A DNA stretch of 64,000 bases, from assembly GCF_003463065.1 (NCBI RefSeq), contig NZ_QSCM01000006.1, positions 1-64,000 of the forward strand. The letters run 5' to 3'. A program made the translations under genes and the position numbers. The notes below the pieces were generated by a model. That model had not been told where the DNA came from and ran no database searches. It saw only the letters and a list, made by a program, of their open reading frames with translations. Numbering within the stretch: the stretch's first letter is position 1; every line of letters starts with the position of its first letter. The stretch comes from Blautia sp. OF03-15BH (GTDB taxonomy: Bacteria; Bacillota; Clostridia; Lachnospirales; Lachnospiraceae). Shown one piece after another: positions 1 through 7,649 of this stretch.

Positions 1-109
1 GACAAACCCTCAAGTTTGCCCCTCACGAAGAGAGACCCTCAACAAGTTTGATTACCCAGTTTTTTCTGAAATCATCCGGTTTTTGACAGCTTTTTTATAA
101 TACCCGATC

Positions 110-796
110 ATTGATACACACATTCATGTAGGAGACATCGAAGAGATCAACAAAGCAGTGAAAAAAGCAGAATATGAACAGTATGTGCTTTTATCAGGAA
201 GTGTAGCACCCAAATGTGTCTGGGGCAATCTGGAACTTCTGGATATCAAGAAGAAAGCACCGGAAAAGATTTACACTTATGCATGCTTTCATACGACAGG
301 AAAGGGTGCACCGGAGGCGGACGAGCTGCTGCGGCAGGTACAGGCTTATCATAAAGTCGGATTTGACGGAATGAAGCTGTTGTTCGGAAAACCGGAACTC
401 CGTAAGGCGTATGGTGTTTCTCTGTGTGATGAATGCTACGATCCGATGTACGATTTCCTGGAAAAAAACAACATCCCGGTGCTCCTGCATTCCAACGATC
501 CGGTGGAATTCTGGGACAAAGAACGGATTCCAAAGTGGGCGATCGGCGCCGGATATTACTGTGACGAAACGTATCCGACTCATGAGCAGATCCGGGAGGA
601 AACGATCGGAATCCTGAAGAAGCATCCGAAGCTGAACCTGACGATCGCTCATATCTTCTTCCTTTCCAATTCGGATCGGTATGACCTTGCGGAGGAATAT
701 CTTCCGATCGCACTTGAGTGGACAAAGCGGATGTATCCGGATCCTGCAGAGCAGGAAAAAATAAAGGAAAAACTGCTTGCACTTGTTGAAAAATAG
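110..796 (+). CDS. Amidohydrolase-2 family protein, probably broken
   Basis: This is a TIM-barrel metal-dependent hydrolase of the amidohydrolase-2 type; the substrate is unknown. The reading frame opens right after a stop at 98-100 and encodes the metal-binding motif DTHIHVG from about 113. No ATG or GTG lies upstream of that motif and no ribosome binding site is visible. The first available start, GTG at 158, would remove the HxH motif. Further on, LLHSND and AHIFFLSN fit the family, but the C-terminal GTD metal-binding Asp of the family is not visible, and the protein (about 229 residues) is short for a family near 300. I infer loss of the start codon region plus an internal deletion after AHIFF, so this is probably a pseudogene. 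It lies just upstream of the creatininase gene and may once have shared an operon with it. Confidence 0.6.
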   Translation: MDTHIHVGDIEEINKAVKKAEYEQYVLLSGSVAPKCVWGNLELLDIKKKAPEKIYTYACFHTTGKGAPEADELLRQVQAYHKVGFDGMKLLFGKPELRKAYGVSLCDECYDPMYDFLEKNNIPVLLHSNDPVEFWDKERIPKWAIGAGYYCDETYPTHEQIREETIGILKKHPKLNLTIAHIFFLSNSDRYDLAEEYLPIALEWTKRMYPDPAEQEKIKEKLLALVEK

Positions 797-841
797 AATG
801 TATAATAGTGGCATATCATTTCTTTGGATAAGGAGAGCAGG

Positions 842-1585
842 ATGAAAAAAGTATTATACGAGGAATTGCTTCCAGAAGAACTGGTGCAGAGAGTACAGGA
901 GATGCCGGTTGCCTATCTGCCGCTTGGTACACTGGAATGGCACGGTCCGCATATGCCCCTTGGAGCTGACGGGATCCAGTCAAAAGAGTTGTTTGTCCGG
1001 GTAGCGGAAAAAGTCGGCGGTGTAGTACTTCCGATGCTGTTTATGGGACCCGACCGTATCTTTCATGACGGTGGGAAAGCATTTTATGGAATGGATATCA
1101 ATACGGAGGGTGCACTGCACACCTATTGTGTCCAGCAGCTGAAAGGCAGCGCTTACTGGATGGAAAAGGAACTGTTTCAGGAGTACCTGCGCAGTATTTT
1201 TGCCCAGCTTTCCCGAGTGGGAATCCGTATTGTTGTCGGACATGGACACGGTCCGTCGATAAACGCCTTTACGGAGATGGAGGAAGAGGCAAAAGAAAAG
1301 TATGGCCTGCGTATTTTGACAGCCTGGACATTTGCGAAAGATGAGAGACTGAAATATCAGAGCGACCATGCCGGAGCGAATGAGACTTCTATCGTGATGG
1401 CTGTGCGGCCGGAGCTGGTTGACTTCGGACAGGTAAAAGACGATGAGAGTAATCTGATCGGAATCGCAGGACGCCATCCGGTCAAAGAATCATCGGAAGC
1501 GTTCGGTAATGAACTCCTGGAGTATACGATCAAAACTTTAGCTGCCGGTATCGAAGAAGAGTACAAAGCAATAAAAGAAAGATAG
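842..1585 (+). CDS. Creatininase family amidohydrolase
   Basis: A 247-residue cytoplasmic protein of the creatininase/creatinine amidohydrolase family, which hydrolyses cyclic or linear amide bonds with a metal centre. The signature LPLGTLEWHGPHMPLGAD near residues 27-44 carries the metal-ligand Glu, His and Asp, and GHGHGPS near residue 136 is the second conserved block. The start at 842 is preferred over an in-frame TTG at 824 because AGGAGAG sits five to six bases upstream. Many members act on substrates other than creatinine, so the substrate is left open. The preceding broken amidohydrolase suggests a catabolic pair. A bidirectional terminator follows. Confidence 0.85.
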   Translation: MKKVLYEELLPEELVQRVQEMPVAYLPLGTLEWHGPHMPLGADGIQSKELFVRVAEKVGGVVLPMLFMGPDRIFHDGGKAFYGMDINTEGALHTYCVQQLKGSAYWMEKELFQEYLRSIFAQLSRVGIRIVVGHGHGPSINAFTEMEEEAKEKYGLRILTAWTFAKDERLKYQSDHAGANETSIVMAVRPELVDFGQVKDDESNLIGIAGRHPVKESSEAFGNELLEYTIKTLAAGIEEEYKAIKER

Positions 1586-1611
1586 ACACGGATTGTTTTG
1601 GACTGTCTTAT

Positions 1612-1664
1612 AAAAAGAAGCGCTCCATTGGGAAAAGAAAACCAATGGAGCGCTTCTTTTTTTC
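1612..1664. terminator. Bidirectional intrinsic terminator
   Basis: A perfect 17-bp stem (1615-1631 with 1642-1658) with a 10-nt loop is flanked by an A-run on the left and a T-run on the right. It can therefore end both the creatininase transcript and the convergent GGDEF transcript. Confidence 0.9.
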
Positions 1665-1673
1665 TAATGTTGT

Positions 1674-3443
1674 TTATTCTGAAAACTTATCGTTGTAATG
1701 AATATGCATGTCATCCCAGTCCATAAACAATACATAAAAGACTCTTCCGTATTGCTGGCTCTCCACGATCCTTCCGTGATCAAGCACAGAAAGATAAGAA
1801 CCGTCCGCTTTTCGGAGATGGAAGTGGATATAGTCATTCTCATTGCCATTATCGATCTGTTCCCAGATACTCGCCTCGATCTGCTGCTGTTCGTCTTTCC
1901 GGATTAGGTTGCGGAAGCTTTTCTCTGTGAGCTGAAAGAGTTCATCCATGTTTTTATATCCGGTCATATGAAGGAACTCATGGTTTGCATAAAAGAGTTC
2001 ATCCTCCGTTCTGTCTGCTTTGTAGATGATAAATGCGCCGGGAAGGTGTTCCGAGACATCCTTAAATGCGAATCCCAGCTGTTTGCGGACTCCTGAGTGA
2101 AGTCCTTCCCGGTAAGCCATACATCCGTTTTTTCCGTGGAGTTTTATTTCATAAAGGGCTGCATCTGCACAGCGCATAAGCTGTGAACGATTGGATGCAA
2201 ATGTCGGATATTCCGCATACCCAAGAGAAATATAAAAGTGCTGTTCTTTTCCTCTGCATAAGAATGTCTTTGGAAGGCTGGTGAACTGCTGCAGCTGTTC
2301 TTTTACATCTTCGCAGGCAGTATTCTGCAGAAGAATACAGAATTCATCGCCACCGTTTCTTCCCAGTAATGCATCGGATGGGAAAAAGGCTTTCATACTG
2401 TCTGCCAGGTTCCTTAATGCCCTGTCTCCGTAACCATGTCCGTAAATGTCATTGATAAACTTAAAGTCATCAATATCAAGGAGGGCAGCCACAAAATGCG
2501 CCTTCGGATTTTTATCCATCATTTTTTCTGCTGCTTCATCAAATCCATAGCGGTTGTAAATAGCCGTAAGCGAATCCGTGTGCGCCAGTATCTGAAATTT
2601 GTTTTTATTCTCCTTTGATACTAACCATACGCGGGTAAGAACCGAAAAAAGCAGGGTGATCGCAAGAAAGATTCCGATGACGGTTGCTGTCAAAGTGCTG
2701 TTTTCCCATCCATTCTCAGGAGTGACTTCGAATCGCCAGCTTTCTTCCCCGATCGTAAAAGCATAAGAAACAGGGTGAGTCAATGGACCATCTGACTGGT
2801 CAATGATTTTGTAAGCGTTACTCCAGGGAGCATCTGTTTTGGAAAGCCTGTATTCATATCCAAAATTGGAAAGTGCCTGGATCGTGTCTGAAAAAATGTC
2901 AGGAACGCGCAGGATAACAATGGTAAAACCCCAGAAATAGTCCTGTCCGTTTTCATCTTTCAGGTAGACCGGATTGCGGACAGCAATTCCCGAGCCGCCC
3001 TGTTTCAATTTGAAAGGACCTTGTGTAATGATGGTATGATGATCTCTTGCATAACAGGAAATTTCTCCACGGTCTTTATCATGGATCAGATCGATCTTAC
3101 CTGCCTCATTTCCTTCTGCAGGATAAATTTCTGTCACAATGCCATCCGGAGCAAGCTGCACGCTTTCAATGGAATCAGACATGATATTTTCTGCGACCGT
3201 GTCAAAGAGGTGGATTTCTCCATTTTCGCTGATTAAGATCTGCTGTAGAGTATTTGTAATCTCAATTCCATTCGTAATTTCATTTTTTATACGTTCACCA
3301 TAAGTTGCTGCATTTAATTGTGCGGTTGTGTGTCTCTGCTCTTTTTCATGGGTGTCTGTTTTGTACACAATGAAACCAACAAGGCATATGCCCAGTAAAA
3401 AAACGATAAGAGGCACAAGTGTCTTTTTCTTCACCTGCTTCAC
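1674..3443 (-). CDS. CHASE-GGDEF-PAS membrane diguanylate cyclase
   Basis: A 589-residue predicted c-di-GMP synthase. A first membrane helix (about 10-28) and a second (about 250-273) enclose an extracellular CHASE-like domain (about 45-240, with the QGPFKLKQGGSGIAVRNPVY block). A GGDEF domain follows (about 285-445), opening with HTDSLTAIYNRYGF and carrying intact GGDEF at residues 364-368. No RxxD inhibitory site is visible five residues before the motif, so product inhibition may be absent. A PAS-like domain occupies roughly 455-589, downstream of the cyclase; PAS usually lies upstream. The start is GTG with a GAGG ribosome binding site just upstream. It is monocistronic on the minus strand. 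Confidence 0.85.
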   Translation of the reverse strand: MKQVKKKTLVPLIVFLLGICLVGFIVYKTDTHEKEQRHTTAQLNAATYGERIKNEITNGIEITNTLQQILISENGEIHLFDTVAENIMSDSIESVQLAPDGIVTEIYPAEGNEAGKIDLIHDKDRGEISCYARDHHTIITQGPFKLKQGGSGIAVRNPVYLKDENGQDYFWGFTIVILRVPDIFSDTIQALSNFGYEYRLSKTDAPWSNAYKIIDQSDGPLTHPVSYAFTIGEESWRFEVTPENGWENSTLTATVIGIFLAITLLFSVLTRVWLVSKENKNKFQILAHTDSLTAIYNRYGFDEAAEKMMDKNPKAHFVAALLDIDDFKFINDIYGHGYGDRALRNLADSMKAFFPSDALLGRNGGDEFCILLQNTACEDVKEQLQQFTSLPKTFLCRGKEQHFYISLGYAEYPTFASNRSQLMRCADAALYEIKLHGKNGCMAYREGLHSGVRKQLGFAFKDVSEHLPGAFIIYKADRTEDELFYANHEFLHMTGYKNMDELFQLTEKSFRNLIRKDEQQQIEASIWEQIDNGNENDYIHFHLRKADGSYLSVLDHGRIVESQQYGRVFYVLFMDWDDMHIHYNDKFSE

Positions 3444-3483
3444 TTCACCTCGCTTTATAAATATGACCTTCTTATGACGCTTT

Positions 3484-3489
3484 AGTATA
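3484..3489 (-). promoter_or_regulatory. Candidate extended -10 promoter for the CHASE-GGDEF gene
   Basis: On the minus strand TGC-TATACT reads as an extended -10 element about 40 nt before the GTG start. No good -35 hexamer is present. Confidence 0.4.
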
Positions 3490-3566
3490 GCACAGAATTG
3501 AAAAAGTAAAATAAATTTTTTGAAAAAAATACATTAAAGTGATAACGGGGGAGAACAAAAAGAATC

Positions 3567-3620
3567 TTGACAAAGCAGGATAGCATGTTATAATTCATTT
3601 AACATTTAAATTAAATGTTA
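3567..3620 (+). promoter_or_regulatory. sdpRI promoter with palindromic operator
   Basis: TTGACA (3567-3572), a 16-bp spacer and TATAAT (3589-3594) form a near-consensus sigma-A promoter. A perfect inverted repeat, TAACATTTAA (3600-3609) and TTAAATGTTA (3611-3620) around a single A, covers the expected transcription start. Its position and symmetry fit an ArsR/SdpR-type operator, so autorepression by the downstream gene is inferred. Confidence 0.8.
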
Positions 3621-3645
3621 AATAATAAATGAAGGAGGGATGAAC

Positions 3646-3930
3646 TTGAGTATGCAAGACACGCTTCATGCACTTGCTGATCCTACAAGACGTGAAATAC
3701 TTAATCTGCTCCGGCAGTCACGCCTGTCTGCCGGCGAGATCAGTCATCATTTTTCAATTTCAGGTGCGGCAATCTCCCGCCATCTGTCTGTTTTAAAGGA
3801 AGCAGATCTGATCCGTGACGAGCGGGAGGGAAAATTTATTTATTATGAGCTTAATGCCACGGTGCTGGAGGAGATTTTGTTATGGATCAGCGAATTAAAA
3901 GGAGGAAATGACCATGATCAGACAACATAA
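3646..3930 (+). CDS. ArsR/SdpR-type autorepressor
   Basis: A small winged-helix DNA-binding repressor of about 94 residues. LADPTRREILNLLRQS at the N-terminus is the ArsR-family hallmark, and GAAISRHLSVLKEADLI is the recognition helix region, followed by the wing REGKFIYYELN. No Cys-rich metal site is visible, as expected for SdpR-like members that sense through the partner membrane protein rather than metal. The TTG at 3646 is chosen because AAGGAGGG lies six bases upstream; ATG 3640 overlaps that site, and ATG 3652 is also possible. It overlaps the SdpI-like gene by 17 nt, and the palindrome at 3600-3620 is its likely operator. Confidence 0.85.
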   Translation: MSMQDTLHALADPTRREILNLLRQSRLSAGEISHHFSISGAAISRHLSVLKEADLIRDEREGKFIYYELNATVLEEILLWISELKGGNDHDQTT

Positions 3931-4558
3931 AAAAATGATACTGTTGACATCCATCGTAACACTATTACCAATTCTTATAGGCTTACTTTTATGGAACCGA
4001 TTACCGGATACGGTTGCAACACATTTTGGAACGGACAATCAGCCGAACGGATACAGCTCCAAAGCCTTTGCAGTGTTTGGACTTCCGGCAATGCTGTTGT
4101 TCTTTCATCTCCTGTGTATGGTTTTCACAAGTATGGATCCCAAAGCAAAAGATATCAGCAAAAAAATATTCCTGGTTGTCTTATGGATCTGTCCGCTGAC
4201 TTCTTTGTTTGTCTGCAGCACCATCTATATGTACAATGCAGGATATCAACTGAATGTCCAGTATCTCTGTGTCATACTTGTTGGCATTTTGTATCTTATT
4301 TTAGGCAATTTTATTCCGAAAACAAAGCCGAACTATAGCATTGGTTTTCGTGTCCCCTGGGCATTGTATGATCCTGACAACTGGTATCATACACATCGGT
4401 TCGGAGGAAAATGTATGGTGGTAGGAGGGATCGCCATGATCGTAACGTTACCGTTTCAAAACATATGGCTGTTTCTTGCACTGGCTGTTATCCCGGGCAT
4501 TTTACCGGGAATTTATTCTTATCTGTATTATCGGAAAACATTTAAATCCGATCATTGA
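3914..4558 (+). CDS. sdpI: SdpI-family membrane immunity/signalling protein
   Basis: A 214-residue polytopic membrane protein with about six hydrophobic segments. LLLWNRLPDTVATHFG at the N-terminus followed by GNFIPKTKPNYSIGFRVPW is characteristic of SdpI proteins (DUF1648 then SdpI domain). In Bacillus subtilis SdpI gives immunity to the SdpC toxin and sequesters SdpR at the membrane. Here the repressor-immunity pair is present, but no SdpC-like toxin gene is seen nearby, so it may defend against toxins of others or serve a general envelope-stress role. ATG 3914 lies eight bases after GGAGG; ATG 3908 is too close. Confidence 0.85.
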   Translation: MIRQHKKMILLTSIVTLLPILIGLLLWNRLPDTVATHFGTDNQPNGYSSKAFAVFGLPAMLLFFHLLCMVFTSMDPKAKDISKKIFLVVLWICPLTSLFVCSTIYMYNAGYQLNVQYLCVILVGILYLILGNFIPKTKPNYSIGFRVPWALYDPDNWYHTHRFGGKCMVVGGIAMIVTLPFQNIWLFLALAVIPGILPGIYSYLYYRKTFKSDH

Positions 4559-4617
4559 TTTTTGCTTTTGGTGTTGATAAACTAAAAACAGACGGACATA
4601 CTGGAGGTAAAAAAGTG

Positions 4618-5088
4618 ATGATCAGAAAAGCAGAAGAAAAAGACATTCCGAGAATGATGGAACTGTTGGGCCAGGTGCTGCAAATTCATGCAGACATCAG
4701 ACCGGACATTTTTATTCCCGGCACGACAAAATATAGCACAGATGAATTGAGAGAACTTTTGAAAAATGAAAAAAAGCCGGTATATGTTGCCGTGAATGAG
4801 GAAGATGTATGCATAGGATACGCTTTTTGCCAATTGAAAGAACAGCCTTTCTCAAACAATATGGTACCGTTTCAGTCTCTTTTTATAGATGATTTATGTA
4901 TCGATCAGGAGGTACGGGGGCAGCATATCGGTGAAAGATTGTTTGAATATGTAAAAAATGAAGCAAAACAAATGGGCTGCTATGAAGTGACATTAAATGT
5001 ATGGGCAGGAAATACTTCAGCAGAAAAATTTTATGAAAAAATGGGTATGAAAACAAAGGAACGGCAGATGGAATATATTTTAAAATGA
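4618..5088 (+). CDS. GNAT family N-acetyltransferase
   Basis: A 156-residue acetyl-CoA-dependent acyltransferase. The N-terminus MIRKAEEKDIPRMMELL is the usual GNAT first strand and helix. LFIDDLCIDQEVRGQHIGERL near residues 87-107 is motif A, with RGQHIG contacting the acetyl-CoA pyrophosphate, and VTLNVWAGNTSAEKFYEKMG is motif B. The substrate is unknown. GGAGGT lies nine bases before the ATG. It sits 59 bp after the sdpI-like gene in the same direction and may be co-transcribed. Three bases separate its stop from the convergent HD-domain gene. Confidence 0.88.
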   Translation: MIRKAEEKDIPRMMELLGQVLQIHADIRPDIFIPGTTKYSTDELRELLKNEKKPVYVAVNEEDVCIGYAFCQLKEQPFSNNMVPFQSLFIDDLCIDQEVRGQHIGERLFEYVKNEAKQMGCYEVTLNVWAGNTSAEKFYEKMGMKTKERQMEYILK

Positions 5089-5091
5089 TGA

Positions 5092-5577
5092 TCAGAGGTC
5101 AAACATTTCCCTGCAGATCTTCTTTCCACAGGTTGTTTTGAAAATATTCTGATAGATGTTCCGGGCGCTCTCTTTGGAAAGGGCGCCTTCCATGATATTA
5201 ACGAGAAAATCAGCTTCCACAAGTATTTGATAGTCGATCGCATCGATCGCATCGTAGGTATGATGATGTGCGATCAGATACTGAACTCTTTCAGAAACGT
5301 CACGATCAAAGCCCAATTCTCCAAGCAGCTTTTCAGCTAAAGCAGGACCTTCTTTTTCCTGTAGTTTTCCATTACAGTTTCCGTACTTTTCTTCACATAA
5401 ATGAATACCAATATCGTGCGTCAGAGCCGCAGCTTCAAGCGTAAACAGGCATTTTTCATCTACCTGTTCGGATTCAGCGATCAGCTTTGCGTAACTGTGA
5501 ACTTTGCAGAAATGCTGGATCCTTTCTGCATCTCCGTGATATAATCCGATCATTGCCAGGTGTAATTGATTGATCAT
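5092..5577 (-). CDS. HD-domain hydrolase
   Basis: A 161-residue metal-dependent phosphohydrolase of the HD superfamily. The ligand pattern is visible as H27 (VHSYAK), HD in AALTHDIGIH near residues 53-54, a paired His in YLIAHHHTYDAID near 102-104, and EADFLVN near 121-123. The order H...HD...H...D is complete, so it should be active; the substrate (nucleotide or other phosphate ester) cannot be told. GGAGG lies about ten bases before the ATG. It is transcribed alone, convergent to the acetyltransferase gene. Confidence 0.82.
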   Translation of the reverse strand: MINQLHLAMIGLYHGDAERIQHFCKVHSYAKLIAESEQVDEKCLFTLEAAALTHDIGIHLCEEKYGNCNGKLQEKEGPALAEKLLGELGFDRDVSERVQYLIAHHHTYDAIDAIDYQILVEADFLVNIMEGALSKESARNIYQNIFKTTCGKKICREMFDL

Positions 5578-5728
5578 TTCCGGTATTCCTCCTTCATAAA
5601 AATGACTCTTTATAATGATTCATATTCCATCTTGCCCAATAGTCAAAAGACTTCTTAACACTCATATTCTTTATAGCAGATCACCGAAACAAATGCAATA
5701 CAAAGTCCGGTTGTTTTTCTTGTAGTTT

Positions 5729-5756
5729 GAACGCAGATCGCGAATGTCCGCTTTAC
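5729..5756. repeat. Intergenic dispersed repeat fragment (copy A)
   Basis: Within the 227-bp gap 5578-5804, two joined blocks (5729-5744 and 5740-5756) match in reverse orientation the outer parts of the hairpin-bearing element at 35357-35427 (16 and 17 identical bases). The inner part of that element is missing here. Nothing else of note is seen in the gap. Confidence 0.55.
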
Positions 5757-5804
5757 GGCAACAGTTGGAATGGCAGGCCGCATGGCATTTCTTCTTTGTC
5801 TTGA

Positions 5805-7232
5805 TTATTTTCTTCTCTCCAGTCCGTTTTCAAGGTAATAGCGGGCTTTGCTTTCATACATCCGTTGATCGGCTGCTTTTGTGATCTCGTAGATGCTGCT
5901 CCATTTTTTCTCGGAACTGAAAACATATCCGTATGAGATCGCCATGGAGCCTGTCAGTTCTCCGTGCCACTGGAAGACCCGATGGTCAAAGTCTTTCAGC
6001 AAAGCCGGAAGATCCTGTACTTTTCTGGTAAGGATCACAGCAAACTCATCGCCGCCGATCCGGTAGACTTTTCCATAAGGGCTGAAACTTTCTTTCATCT
6101 GATCTGCAGCAGCACGCAGGAGTTCATCACCGGCTGCATGCCCAAGAGAATCATTTGCCTGTTTCAATCCATTGAGATCCATGGAAAGATAGATCCATTC
6201 TTCGGCAGGATCCAGACGGTTCAGATCCTCTTCATATGCATGTCTGTTCAGACATCGTGTCAGTTCGTCCGTAGTGGATGTATAGACCAGTTTCTCTTTT
6301 TCATATTTTTCTTTCATAACCCTTGAGAGCAGATAGATCATGCAGCAGGATGCCAGTATAAGATACACACCGACGATCAGTATCGCAAAAACAGTACTCT
6401 GCAGATAAAAGGTATTCTCGACAGTTACAACAACGATATAGTTGTCATCCTGACACAGGGAATACCTGCAAAGATTTCCGTCGAACTTTGCGTAGAAAAG
6501 ACCAGTCTTTTCGCCCTTTGTCTTGGCAGAGGTGATACCCAGGTTTTCCAGAGTCTCTCCGATCCATCTACTGTCTGTAGCACCTTTTATGATTCCTGTC
6601 TTTGCATCGGCTGCAAAGATTTCAATTCCTTCATAGAACGGCATAGATGCCACGACCGTAGAGATCTCATTCTGTTTCGTCTCTTCAAGCAGACGCTTCG
6701 GTGAGATACCTACCTGAACCAGCCGTGTACCGTCTTCGTTCCATGTGATGGCATACATCATTTCTTTGCCTTCGGAAGTGTTCGGGGTGACATCCTGACA
6801 CATGGTAAGACTTTTGTCCGTAAGCATGGGTTTAAAATAAGCCATCTGTTCTCCGGAGTCAAAGTTATAGCCGAAGTATTTGGGCACAGAACCACTGTAG
6901 ATATAGCCGTTTTCATCAAACAGATGTATCTCATCGACCGCCATCAGATCTGCTATCTTTTGTAATTCTTCCACATCACGTTCCACCTCTGGTTTTGCAT
7001 CTATGATATAAGATACAGCCTTTGCCCTTACGATATAATCGTCCTTCAGCGATCCGATGAGTTCGTTTTCACTCTCATCATTTTTATTGAGCACGGTGAC
7101 AACACGATCAAGCAGTACTTTTGCCATCTGATAGGTGTTTCTGTCGTTCACATATTTTAAAATCCCGGTTTCGAGCAATAATGCAACAGCAATGATTGCA
7201 ACAGCCAAAAAGGCAAGCTTTTTTTTCTTCAT
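5805..7232 (-). CDS. Membrane GGDEF diguanylate cyclase with extracellular sensor
   Basis: A 475-residue predicted c-di-GMP synthase. Helix 1 (5-22) and helix 2 (about 280-302) enclose a 255-residue extracellular region resembling a dCache sensor (VDEIHLFDENGYIYSGS, then a second half ending DDNYIVVVTVENTFY). The GGDEF domain starts near TSTTDELTRCLNRHAYE and has intact GGDEF at 393-397; no RxxD inhibitory site is visible. It is the second membrane GGDEF protein in 6 kb, with a different sensor. No Shine-Dalgarno sequence is seen before the ATG, and an AT-rich -10-like stretch lies almost on top of the start, so a leaderless transcript is possible. Confidence 0.85.
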   Translation of the reverse strand: MKKKKLAFLAVAIIAVALLLETGILKYVNDRNTYQMAKVLLDRVVTVLNKNDESENELIGSLKDDYIVRAKAVSYIIDAKPEVERDVEELQKIADLMAVDEIHLFDENGYIYSGSVPKYFGYNFDSGEQMAYFKPMLTDKSLTMCQDVTPNTSEGKEMMYAITWNEDGTRLVQVGISPKRLLEETKQNEISTVVASMPFYEGIEIFAADAKTGIIKGATDSRWIGETLENLGITSAKTKGEKTGLFYAKFDGNLCRYSLCQDDNYIVVVTVENTFYLQSTVFAILIVGVYLILASCCMIYLLSRVMKEKYEKEKLVYTSTTDELTRCLNRHAYEEDLNRLDPAEEWIYLSMDLNGLKQANDSLGHAAGDELLRAAADQMKESFSPYGKVYRIGGDEFAVILTRKVQDLPALLKDFDHRVFQWHGELTGSMAISYGYVFSSEKKWSSIYEITKAADQRMYESKARYYLENGLERRK

Positions 7233-7531
7233 GCATTTATTTTATCATAATTTTTACAGGGAAACCATAAATTTTCGTCTTTATTGCGTGTGTGGGAAAA
7301 TTCAGATGCTTCTTCAAAGAGTTGTCTTTTATTGAAACAGAAACAGCGAAAGATACGATCATTGTTAAAAAAGAAATTGTTTGCATAAGAGAAACAATTA
7401 TGAACAAAAGAAACAAAAATGAGAAAAAACAGGAGGCCATTCCTGTTACTTTTTGAAAATAGGATGGGTTTCAATAAAGAAAATATTGTGCTATATAGAT
7501 AAAAACAAGAAACACAAAAGAGGAAAGATTG

Positions 7532-7560
7532 TTGAAAAACACCATGAAACATGATATTAT
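7532..7560 (+). promoter_or_regulatory. Promoter of the T7SS-like operon
   Basis: TTGAAA (7532-7537), 17 bp, then TATTAT (7555-7560) preceded by TGA form a good extended -10 promoter about 90 nt before the kinase start. The rest of the 417-bp gap 7233-7649 is AT-rich with only spurious open frames. Confidence 0.6.
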
Positions 7561-7649
7561 GATAAGAAGTAATCATACAGAACATCAAAATCGTAAAAAC
7601 CGTTCTGTGACAGAACTATTTTCAGACATTATTTGAGGCGAGGTTGAGG

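Noticed and set aside
83..101. TTGACA followed by TATAAT before the first gene
   Set aside because: The spacer is only about seven bases, so it cannot act as a sigma-A promoter.
7229..7588. Minus-strand 119-codon frame upstream of the kinase
   Set aside because: Phe-rich translation of AT-rich intergenic DNA with no ribosome binding site.
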